Shown: in pieces, positions 56,621 through 64,000 of the stretch
Numbering within the stretch: the stretch's first letter is position 1
Layout of the letters: each line of letters begins with the position of its first letter
Source: Thiocystis violacea
GTDB taxonomy: Bacteria > Pseudomonadota > Gammaproteobacteria > Chromatiales > Chromatiaceae
NCBI RefSeq assembly: GCF_016583565.1
Contig: NZ_NRRF01000006.1
Coordinates: forward strand, 1-64,000
DNA length: 64,000 bases
Direction: 5' to 3'
Made by a program: the position numbers and the translations under genes
Notes under the pieces: model-generated
Told to the model about the DNA's origin: nothing
Database searches by the model: none
The model's input: the letters and a program-made list of their open reading frames with translations, nothing else

Positions 56621-56666
56621 GAACGATTCTCCCGCGCCAGAACGATTGGCGCGCCCCGGAACGATT
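56621..56666 (+). repeat. Three GAACGATT units at 19-base spacing
   Basis: GAACGATT occurs at 56621, 56640 and 56659, exactly 19 bases apart, each preceded by C(A/G/C). They lie in the leader between the Fe-S gene and the coq7 ATG. Confidence 0.7.
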
Positions 56667-56692
56667 CGCACACTCACGAAGCATTCGCGCCT

Positions 56693-57352
56693 ATGAGCAT
56701 CCAGACGACCAATACCCGCCGCTATTCCCCCTTGGACGACGTGCTGATCAGCGCCGATCACGCCCTGCGCACCCTCTTCGGCCGCCCGCAAACCACAGAA
56801 CGCACCAATCCGGCCGCGCCCCTGCCCGAGACCGAGCTGCGGGAAGACCAGAGGAAGCACGTCGCACGCCTGATGCGGATCAACCACACCGGCGAGGTTT
56901 GCGCTCAAGCCCTCTATCAGGGGCAAGCCTTGACCGCCAAGCTGCCGGAGACACGCCAGCGCATGGAGCGCTCGGCCGAAGAGGAGAACGACCACCTCGC
57001 GTGGTGCGAGACGCGCCTGGAGGAGCTTGGTGACCGCAAGAGCCTGCTCAACCCACTGTGGTACGCCGGCGCCTTTGCGATGGGCGCCGCCACGGGACTG
57101 GCTGGGGACAAGTGGAGCCTGGGCTTCGTCGTCGAAACCGAACACCAGGTCGAAAGTCACCTCAACACGCACCTGGAGCAAATCCCGACTCATGACGAGA
57201 AGAGCCGAGCCATCCTTGAGCAGATGAAGGTCGATGAGATCAAACACGCCCAGATCGCCAAATCAGCGGGCGGCGCAGATCTGCCAAGCCCCATTCGCTT
57301 CGCGATGAAGCTGACCTCGCGGATCATGACACGCACGGTCTATTGGGTTTGA
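56693..57352 (+). CDS. coq7: 3-demethoxyubiquinol 3-hydroxylase (Coq7 type)
   Basis: A di-iron hydroxylase for a late ubiquinone step. The 219-residue chain has the carboxylate/His ligands in NHTGEVCAQALY (Glu68), EEENDHLAWC (Glu98, His101), VETEHQVESH and DEIKHAQIA. It replaces the flavin enzyme UbiF used by E. coli. ATG 56693 fits the family start; the frame is open upstream to 56495 but that part is unconserved. Downstream, in the neighbouring position where Pseudomonas has speD, only a remnant remains. Confidence 0.93.
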   Translation: MSIQTTNTRRYSPLDDVLISADHALRTLFGRPQTTERTNPAAPLPETELREDQRKHVARLMRINHTGEVCAQALYQGQALTAKLPETRQRMERSAEEENDHLAWCETRLEELGDRKSLLNPLWYAGAFAMGAATGLAGDKWSLGFVVETEHQVESHLNTHLEQIPTHDEKSRAILEQMKVDEIKHAQIAKSAGGADLPSPIRFAMKLTSRIMTRTVYWV

Positions 57353-57465
57353 GCGCAGCCCCCAAAGGCCCGAGGCGCCACGCTCGCGAGGGAGCGACGC
57401 GACGCCTGGGCGCCCCGCCACGCGGCTGACGGTCGAATCCACCCCCCTCAGCGCCCCATGAACTC

Positions 57466-57615
57466 CGAATTCCGCGCTAGATTCCGCCGGTAACTGATAG
57501 CCCTCCGCGGATTGGTCTCGGGATAGGCGTGAACCCTGATGTGACGCTTGTCGAGGCGGGCAACCACGGCATCCGGCAGGGGGCCAGGCGTCGCGTTGCA
57601 CGAGACGGGTGCCAG
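57466..57615 (-). pseudogene. speD: Remnant of S-adenosylmethionine decarboxylase (speD)
   Basis: On the minus strand one frame reads [20 protein letters not shown] then YPETNP (57508-57587), which matches the active-site region of enteric-type AdoMetDC ([20 protein letters not shown] then YPESHP). The similarity fades on both sides, no start is present, and the serine that forms the pyruvoyl group and the rest of the ~260-residue enzyme are missing. Pseudomonas has speD between coq7 and an OsmC gene next to vfr, exactly this spot. Polyamine synthesis must use another gene. Confidence 0.75.
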
Positions 57616-57640
57616 TCCATGATGGTGCCGTCAACAGGCA

Positions 57641-58057
57641 CTAGCCTTCCCGGATCTCGAAGTCGTGTGTCACGCTCGCCATGGCCCCCAGCATGATGGA
57701 GGCAGAGCAGTACTTCTCCGCGCTCAGCCGAATCGCCTGCTCGACGCGCTTGGGGTCCAGAGCGCGACCGGTGACGATGAAATGGGCATGGATGCGCGTA
57801 AAGATCTTGGGATCCTGCTCGGCGCGTTCCGCCTCCAGCTCCACGATGCAATCCGTGACCTCCTGCCTGGCCTTGCGCAGGATCAGCAGGACGTCGAACT
57901 GCGTGCAGCCGCCCATGCCCAGCAAGAGCATCTCCATGGGACGCACGCCGACATTGCGCCCGCCAAGCTCCGGCGGGCCATCCATCACCACGCCATGGCC
58001 CGAACCGGCCTCGCCCAGCATCGCGACGCCATCGATCCATTTCACTCTCGCCTTCAT
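57641..58057 (-). CDS. OsmC/YhfA-family protein
   Basis: The 138-residue protein has the OsmC fold with reactive cysteines in MGGCTQFDVLLIL (Cys51) and SAEKYCSASIMLG (Cys near 117). Family members reduce organic hydroperoxides; the YhfA branch has no proven substrate. It is divergent from the crp-type gene, as in E. coli (yhfA-crp) and Pseudomonas. Confidence 0.88.
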   Translation of the reverse strand: MKARVKWIDGVAMLGEAGSGHGVVMDGPPELGGRNVGVRPMEMLLLGMGGCTQFDVLLILRKARQEVTDCIVELEAERAEQDPKIFTRIHAHFIVTGRALDPKRVEQAIRLSAEKYCSASIMLGAMASVTHDFEIREG

Positions 58058-58333
58058 CCACGCACCTACCTGATCGTCTCAGTCTCTGCTTCGATCGTCG
58101 AATCTCAATCGGATTCGAAGGATTTTCGCTTAAGCCCTTGCGAGCCTTGCCGTTAAACTGTACACAAGCAAAGGCACCAGACCAGCGCGGCCAATCAGCC
58201 ATGCCCTCGATAGGCGGCCATGCGCCGCTCGGCGTGCCCAGCCCGAAACAGGCCCCGAGGCTAGCACAGTTCGACAAGGCACCACAGCACACCTAGAATC
58301 AGGACTAACCCGTCCCCCATGACAGGCCCAGCT

Positions 58334-58990
58334 ATGAGCATCGTGAAACTCCCAAAAGAAGACCCGCATTGGCTGGAGCCATTCCTGGCTCAGTGCCATA
58401 CCAAGAGCTACGACAAGAACGTGGAGTTCATCCGCCAGGGACAGGCCGCCGAGAGCCTCTACTATCTCATCGATGGCTCAGTCTCCGCCCTGATGTTTGA
58501 CGAGGAAGAGCGGCGCGAGCTGATGCTTGCCTACATCAACAAGGGTGAGTTCATCGGCGAGATGGGACTCTTCATCCCGCAGAACATGCGCAGCGTCATC
58601 ATCCGCACCCGCACCAAGTGCAAGGTCGCCGAGATCACCTACCAACGGCTCGACCGACTCCTGAACGACGAACTCAAGGAGGTCGCCAAGGAACTCCTCT
58701 ACAGCATCGGCGAACAGCTCTCGCTGCGTCTCCAGGTGACCAGCCGCAAAGTTGGCCATTTAGCCTTCCTGGATGTCACCGGGCGCATCGCCGGGACACT
58801 GCTGGACCTTTGCAAACAGCCGGATGCGATGACCCACCCGGACGGCATGCAGATCCGCGTCACGCGCCAGGAACTGGGACGCATCGTCGGCTGCTCGCGC
58901 GAGATGGCGGGGCGCGTGATGAAGAGCCTGGAGGAGCAGGGACTAGTGAGCGTCAAGGGCAAGACGATCGTCGTCTTCGGGACGCGCTGA
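58334..58990 (+). CDS. crp: cAMP receptor protein / Vfr-type regulator
   Basis: The 218-residue regulator has the cAMP-binding motif GEFIGEMGLF (Glu76) and Arg86-Ser87, followed by the C-helix and a winged helix-turn-helix (TRQELGRIVGCSREMAGRVM). The tail KVGHLAFLDVTGRIAGTLLDLC is nearly identical to Pseudomonas Vfr. It lacks the N-terminal Cys cluster of FNR. ATG 58334 is preferred, 58319 possible. It could respond to cAMP from a cyclase such as the one at 5572, if that is active. Confidence 0.92.
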   Translation: MSIVKLPKEDPHWLEPFLAQCHTKSYDKNVEFIRQGQAAESLYYLIDGSVSALMFDEEERRELMLAYINKGEFIGEMGLFIPQNMRSVIIRTRTKCKVAEITYQRLDRLLNDELKEVAKELLYSIGEQLSLRLQVTSRKVGHLAFLDVTGRIAGTLLDLCKQPDAMTHPDGMQIRVTRQELGRIVGCSREMAGRVMKSLEEQGLVSVKGKTIVVFGTR

Positions 58991-59211
58991 CCCACCCAGC
59001 AGCGTGGGGAGGCTGTTTCGACAGCCGACCATGCACCACCTTGGTCGGCGTGCGCCTCTGTCATTGCGAAGGTAGTGACAGGATGCCTGTTCTCGGCGCT
59101 CGTGGCACCCTTCTACGGCGCCACTCCAATGGCGGCGCTCTGTGCCAGAAGCTCCACCGCCCATCCGCGCACAGCACTCATCCGATCACAGCACTCATCC
59201 CCGCACAGCAC

Positions 59212-60012
59212 TCAATCGAAAAACAACCTCGCCAACTCGGCGCCTGGATCAGGCGCGCGCATGAAGGCCTCGCCCACCAGGAAGGCGTTGACGTCGTGAC
59301 CACGCATGCGGCTCACGTCATCACGGCTCAGGATCCCACTCTCGGTCACCAGCAAGCGGTCCCGCGGGATGGCTCCGAGCAGGTCGATGGTCGTCTCCAG
59401 GCTGACCTCGAAGGTCCGAAGGTTACGGTTGTTGATGCCGACCAGCCGACCCGGCACGGCAAGCGCCCGCTCCAACTCCTCCGCGTCGTGGACCTCGACG
59501 AGCACATCCAGCCCCAACTCCTGCGCCAAGCCGCTCAGCGCGCTCAAGGGGCCATCATCCAGACAGGAGGCGATGAGGAGAATGCAGTCCGCCCCCATGA
59601 CCTTGGCCTCGTAGACTTGGTAAGGGTCGATGATGAAGTCCTTGCGAATCACGGGTAGGGCGCACGCCGCGCGCGCCTGCTGCAGGTAGGCATCACTGCC
59701 CTGAAAGAAGTCGACATCCGTCAGGACCGAGAGACAAGCCGCACCCCCTCGCGCGTAGCTCAGGGCGATCTCCGCCGGTCGAAAATCCTCGCGAAGCACA
59801 CCCCTGCTGGGGCTTGCCTTCTTGATTTCCGCGATCACGGCAGCATGCCCCAGGGCGATCCGCCCCGCGAGCGCGGACGCGAATCCCCGGCTCGGCTCGG
59901 TGTCCGCGACGGCGGCGACGAGATCGGCTTGCGGACGCCGCTCAATGCGTGCGCGAACCTCTTCGACCTTACGTCGAATGATCTTCTTCAGGATGTCTGG
60001 GGTCTCGGCCAT
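59212..60012 (-). CDS. trpC: Indole-3-glycerol phosphate synthase
   Basis: The 266-residue TIM-barrel enzyme shows [23 protein letters not shown] and [12 protein letters not shown], with the catalytic Lys and Glu. It is monofunctional (no TrpF fusion). It is separated from trpD by 152 bases that contain a heptamer repeat. Last gene of trpE-trpG-trpD-trpC. Confidence 0.95.
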   Translation of the reverse strand: MAETPDILKKIIRRKVEEVRARIERRPQADLVAAVADTEPSRGFASALAGRIALGHAAVIAEIKKASPSRGVLREDFRPAEIALSYARGGAACLSVLTDVDFFQGSDAYLQQARAACALPVIRKDFIIDPYQVYEAKVMGADCILLIASCLDDGPLSALSGLAQELGLDVLVEVHDAEELERALAVPGRLVGINNRNLRTFEVSLETTIDLLGAIPRDRLLVTESGILSRDDVSRMRGHDVNAFLVGEAFMRAPDPGAELARLFFD

Positions 60013-60027
60013 GGGTGGGGTATCGCG

Positions 60028-60076
60028 GTCAGGTGTCAGGTGTCAGGTGTCAGGTGTCAGGTGTCAGGTGTCAGGT
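60028..60076 (+). repeat. Seven tandem GTCAGGT heptamers
   Basis: Seven exact copies between trpD and trpC, 16 bases before the trpC start codon on the minus strand. Copy number is likely to vary between strains and could change leader length or ribosome access. Confidence 0.9.
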
Positions 60077-60164
60077 GAGTAGGCGCTCGCGGGGGGATGT
60101 CCGCTCAATGGAGTCGGAGCTGGTGTGCTGACTGATCCCTGCGCAGAGAGGATGAGCGGGATTT

Positions 60165-61199
60165 TCAGTGCTGGGATGGCGCGAAACTCGCCGTCAGCGT
60201 CACCAGTCGCTCCAGCCGCTTCAGCGCCTCGCCGCTCGCGACAGCCTCGGCCGCCAAGGACAGACCATCGGCGAGCGAGTCTGCGCGGCCCGCGGCATAG
60301 ATGGCGGCCCCCGCATTGAGCTGGACGATGTCCCGGGCCGGCCCGGAGCGGCCCTCGAGGACGCCGCGCAGCATCGCCAGGCTCTCGGCTGGATCCTTGA
60401 CGCGAATCTGATCCAGCCCGGCACGCCGCAGGCCGAAGTCCTCCGGCCGGATGCTGTAGCGATGAATCTCGCCACCCTTGAGCTCGGCCACATCCGTGGT
60501 CTCGGCGATGCTGATCTCATCCAGACCGTCGCGCGCGTGGACGACCAGGACATGACGGCTGCCCAGCCGCTGCAGCACCTCGGCCAAGGGCACGAGCAGG
60601 TCCGCGCTGAAGACGCCCAAGAGCTGGTTCGGGACAGCGGCCGGATTGGTCAGCGGCCCCAAGACATTGAAGAGCGTGCGCACACCCAGCTCACGGCGCG
60701 GGCCGACGGCGTGCTTCATGGCGCTGTGGTGCCCTGGCGCGAACATGAAGCCGACGCCCACCTCGCGCACGCAGCGCGCCACCTGATCCGGCGAGAGATC
60801 CAGGCGCACGCCGGCGGCCTCCAGGACATCGGCGGCACCCGACTTGCTGGAGACGGAGCGATTGCCGTGCTTGGCGACATGACAGCCCGCGGCGGCGGCC
60901 ACGAACATGCTGGTCGTGGAGACATTGAAGGTCCCCGAGGAATCGCCGCCGGTGCCGACGATGTCGACCGCATAGTCCAGCCCCGAGATATCGACGCCGG
61001 TCGCCAACTCGCGCATGACCTGCGCGGCTGCGGCGATTTCCGCAACCGTCTCCCCCTTCATGCGCAGACCGACCAAGAAGCCCGCGATCTGCGCCGGCGT
61101 CGCGCCACCCGTCATGATGGTGCGCATGACGATCGCCATCTCCGCGCCGGTGAGATCCTGGCGCTCGATGCAGCGCCCGATCGCGTCTTTGAGTTCCAT
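60165..61199 (-). CDS. trpD: Anthranilate phosphoribosyltransferase
   Basis: The 344-residue enzyme has GTGGDSSGTFNVST for PRPP, KHGNRS and the DE metal pair in HARDGLDEIS. It makes phosphoribosyl anthranilate. ATG 61199 follows the trpG stop by one base with GGAGG upstream; it is not fused to trpG. Confidence 0.95.
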   Translation of the reverse strand: MELKDAIGRCIERQDLTGAEMAIVMRTIMTGGATPAQIAGFLVGLRMKGETVAEIAAAAQVMRELATGVDISGLDYAVDIVGTGGDSSGTFNVSTTSMFVAAAAGCHVAKHGNRSVSSKSGAADVLEAAGVRLDLSPDQVARCVREVGVGFMFAPGHHSAMKHAVGPRRELGVRTLFNVLGPLTNPAAVPNQLLGVFSADLLVPLAEVLQRLGSRHVLVVHARDGLDEISIAETTDVAELKGGEIHRYSIRPEDFGLRRAGLDQIRVKDPAESLAMLRGVLEGRSGPARDIVQLNAGAAIYAAGRADSLADGLSLAAEAVASGEALKRLERLVTLTASFAPSQH

Positions 61200-61200
61200 G

Positions 61201-61782
<582 letters not shown>

Positions 61783-61784
61783 GG

Positions 61785-63284
61785 TCAGACCCTCTTCAGC
61801 CCGCAGCCATAGCGATCGATCCCGACCTCGGCCGCCGTCACGGCACGAAAGACGGCGCGCCCCTTGTTCATGGTCTCCTGCCACTCCATCTGCGGCTGCG
61901 AGTCGGCGACGATGCCCGCCCCCGCCTGGATATGCAGCATGCCATCCTGGATGACTGCGGTTCGGATGGCGATGGCGGTGTCCATGTTGCCGTTCCAGGA
62001 GAGATAGCCGACGGCGCCCGAATAGATGCCGCGCTTGACGGGCTCCAGCTCGTCGATGATCTCCATGGCGCGGATCTTGGGCGCGCCCGAGACGGTGCCC
62101 GCCGGGAAGGTCGCGCGCAGGACGTCGATGGCGCTCATGCCCTCCTTGAGCTGGCCGACGACGTTGGAGACGATGTGCATGACGTGGGAGTAACGCTCGA
62201 CGATCATGCGATCGGTCAAGCGCACGCTGCCGATCTCGGCGACGCGACCGGCATCGTTGCGACCCAGATCGATCAGCATCAGATGCTCGGCCAGCTCCTT
62301 GGGGTCCGCCAGCAGCTCCGCCTCGAGCGCCTGGTCTTCTTCCTCGGTAGCGCCGCGCGGCCGTGTGCCCGCGATGGGTCGGACCGTGATGACCCCGTCT
62401 TCCAGTCGGGTGAGGATCTCGGGTGAGGAGCCGACGATCTGGAAGTCGCCGAGATCCAGGAAGTACATATAGGGCGACGGATTGAGCCCACGCAGCGCGC
62501 GATAGAGGTCGAGCGGCGGCGCCTGAAAGGGGATGGAGAGCCGTTGCGAGAGCACGACCTGCATGCAGTCGCCCTCCAGGATGTACGCCTTGATTCGCTC
62601 GACGGCCGCCTTGAAGCCCGCCTCCGTGAAACCGGAGACGAAGTCCGCCTCCGTCACCTGGCGATCCGATCCACCGCTGCCGTTCGGCGTGCTCTGGCGC
62701 ATGCGCGCGTTCAGCTCGGCGATGCGCGCCTCGCCCGCCTCCAGGGTATCGCCAGCGGTCGGATCCAGGTGCAGGATGATGTACATGCGCCCGCTGAGGT
62801 TGTCGAAGACGACCACCTCATCGGACTCCATGAGCAGGATATCCGGCGTGCCCAGCTGATCGGGATTGGGGCAGGTGGCCAGCTTGGGTTCGATATAGCG
62901 GATGGTGTCATAGCCGAAATAGCCGACCAGCCCGCCCGTGAAACGCGGCAGATCGCCGAGTTCGGCGACCCGGAAGCGGGCCTGATAGGCCTCGATCCAG
63001 GACAGCGGGTCCGGGCTCTCGACCTCCTCGATCAGGCGGCCGTCGCGCTCGACCCGAATCTGATCGCCGGTGATCTTGATGAGGGTGCGGCAGGGCAGAC
63101 CGATGATGGAATAGCGGCCCCACTTCTCGCCGCCCTGCACGGATTCAAAGAGATAGGAGTATGGCCCCTTCGCAAGCTTGAGATAGACACTGAGCGGCGT
63201 TTCGAGGTCCGCCAGCACCTCGCAGGCGATCGGAATGCGGTTGTGGCCCTGATCGGCCAGGGCACGAAAGGTCTTGGGGGTCAT
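61785..63284 (-). CDS. trpE: Anthranilate synthase component I
   Basis: Converts chorismate and ammonia to anthranilate. The 499-residue chain keeps the feedback-binding LFES segment (about 48-51) and the chorismate site ([38 protein letters not shown]). I see no leader peptide or attenuator in the 119 bases upstream. Gene order gph-trpE is as in Pseudomonas. Confidence 0.96.
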   Translation of the reverse strand: MTPKTFRALADQGHNRIPIACEVLADLETPLSVYLKLAKGPYSYLFESVQGGEKWGRYSIIGLPCRTLIKITGDQIRVERDGRLIEEVESPDPLSWIEAYQARFRVAELGDLPRFTGGLVGYFGYDTIRYIEPKLATCPNPDQLGTPDILLMESDEVVVFDNLSGRMYIILHLDPTAGDTLEAGEARIAELNARMRQSTPNGSGGSDRQVTEADFVSGFTEAGFKAAVERIKAYILEGDCMQVVLSQRLSIPFQAPPLDLYRALRGLNPSPYMYFLDLGDFQIVGSSPEILTRLEDGVITVRPIAGTRPRGATEEEDQALEAELLADPKELAEHLMLIDLGRNDAGRVAEIGSVRLTDRMIVERYSHVMHIVSNVVGQLKEGMSAIDVLRATFPAGTVSGAPKIRAMEIIDELEPVKRGIYSGAVGYLSWNGNMDTAIAIRTAVIQDGMLHIQAGAGIVADSQPQMEWQETMNKGRAVFRAVTAAEVGIDRYGCGLKRV

Positions 63285-63403
63285 GAGGATCTCCGGGCAG
63301 GAATCAGCAAAGGGGGTGGCCGAGACGCTTCAGCGTCGCCATCGCCGCCCTGTCATTGCGCGCATGGAATGCGTCTGCATCGTGCCCCGTCCTCGCCCCT
63401 CGC

Positions 63404-64000
63404 TCATGCCTGTGGCGCCAAGAGGCCCCGCAGCTCGGCCAGGGAATCGATCACCGCGTCCGGGTTGGAGTCGCGGATATCCTGGCCGTGATTGTAGCCG
63501 TAGCTGGTGCAGATGATCGCGAAGCCGGCGGCCCGCGCGGCGGACACGTCGCTGACCGAATCGCCGATCATGAGGGCATCCTCGGGCGCCGCGCCGAAAT
63601 GCCCGGCGGCATGCATCAAGGGCAGCGGATCCGGCTTCTTGCGCGGCAGGGTGTCGCCGCTCACCACGATCCCGAAATCGTCGGCGAGCCCCATGTGCTC
63701 CAGCAGGGGCTCCGTAAAACGCGCTGCCTTGTTGGTAATGCAGCCCAGCGCATAGCCGGCCGACTTCATGAAGTCGATCCCCTCCCGCACCCCGGGATAG
63801 AGGACCGAGCGGTTGTAGGTGTTGGCCGCGTAGAGCTCCAGGAAGACCGGATAGGCGCGCTGATAGAGCACCTCATCCGGCTCGCCGTCCAGCTGCCCGA
63901 TCAAGGCGCGCCGCACCAAACGCTCCACGCCATTGCCGACCCAGTCGCGCACAGCCGCCTCGCCGCGCAACGGCAGGCCCAGTCGCGCCATCATGGCATC
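63404..64000 (-). CDS. gph: Phosphoglycolate phosphatase, partial (N terminus beyond the right edge)
   Basis: The visible ~199 residues hold the cap domain and the rear motifs of a HAD phosphatase: TNKAARF (motif II), KKPDP with the motif III Lys, and MIGDSVSDVSAARAAG (motif IV). The nucleophile DxDGT segment must lie past the window edge. It removes the phosphate of 2-phosphoglycolate from DNA repair or RuBisCO oxygenation, fitting an autotroph. Located before trpE as in related genomes. Confidence 0.92.
   Translation of the reverse strand, partial: DAMMARLGLPLRGEAAVRDWVGNGVERLVRRALIGQLDGEPDEVLYQRAYPVFLELYAANTYNRSVLYPGVREGIDFMKSAGYALGCITNKAARFTEPLLEHMGLADDFGIVVSGDTLPRKKPDPLPLMHAAGHFGAAPEDALMIGDSVSDVSAARAAGFAIICTSYGYNHGQDIRDSNPDAVIDSLAELRGLLAPQA

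Noticed and set aside
58334..58990. FNR as the identity of the Crp-family gene
   Set aside because: It lacks the N-terminal cysteine cluster and keeps the cAMP-contacting Glu and Arg-Ser; it matches Vfr/CRP.
60028..60076. CRISPR-like array
   Set aside because: The units are 7 bases long with no spacers; this is a simple tandem repeat. No other direct-repeat/spacer array was seen in the window.

Overview
The window is a high-GC gammaproteobacterial chromosome segment. Gene order and protein motifs fit a purple sulfur bacterium or close relative (Chromatiaceae/Chromatiales); this is an inference from synteny and family resemblance, since no photosynthesis or sulfur-oxidation gene lies here. 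Most of the window is conserved core genome packed into short operons. The accessory part is confined to the first 4.2 kb.

Left end (1-4.2 kb), accessory. Two ISL3-type insertion sequence copies are nested in each other. They are followed by a solitary integron-type cassette: an attC-like hairpin, an AT-rich GIY-YIG nuclease gene, and the left end of a second attC. Then come a broken protein phosphatase gene, a hypothetical gene, dispersed repeats and a higBA toxin-antitoxin pair.

4.2-14.2 kb. An SDF-family carboxylate/amino-acid symporter, an FHA-linked class III cyclase-like protein and a DUF2721 membrane protein lead to the minus-strand operon miaB-phoH(ybeZ)-ybeY-corC. Next is a two-gene operon of secreted proteins, one with Asp-box propeller repeats.

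14.2-25.3 kb. The anaerobic ribonucleotide reductase locus has a perfect FNR site and paired NrdR boxes. Its reductase appears split: the glycyl-radical loop is encoded by its own 63-residue gene between nrdD and nrdG. On the minus strand follow mlaFEDCB-murA-hisG-hisD-hisC, covering outer-membrane lipid transport, peptidoglycan precursor and histidine synthesis.

25.7-38 kb, plus strand. kdsD-kdsC-lptC-lptA-lptB (Kdo synthesis and LPS transport), rpoN, hpf, then a regulatory phosphotransferase system (ptsN, hprK, rapZ, a mannose-type IIA, HPr, enzyme I) with no sugar permease, and mgtE.

38-51.4 kb. A phosphohexomutase, a repeat-containing secreted protein, engB-moaC-ppa, PPi-type phosphofructokinase, ubiquinone hydroxylases, pepP and a UPF0149 gene, then divergently a ZapB-like gene, zapA, 6S RNA, 5-formyl-THF cyclo-ligase and rpiA.

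51.6-64 kb. A porin, tRNA-Gln(CUG), rplM-rpsI, a thioredoxin-like 2Fe-2S ferredoxin opposite a GlcF-like Fe-S protein, coq7, a decayed speD remnant, an OsmC-family gene, a crp/vfr-type regulator, and the trpE-trpG-trpD-trpC operon preceded by a gph gene that runs off the right edge.
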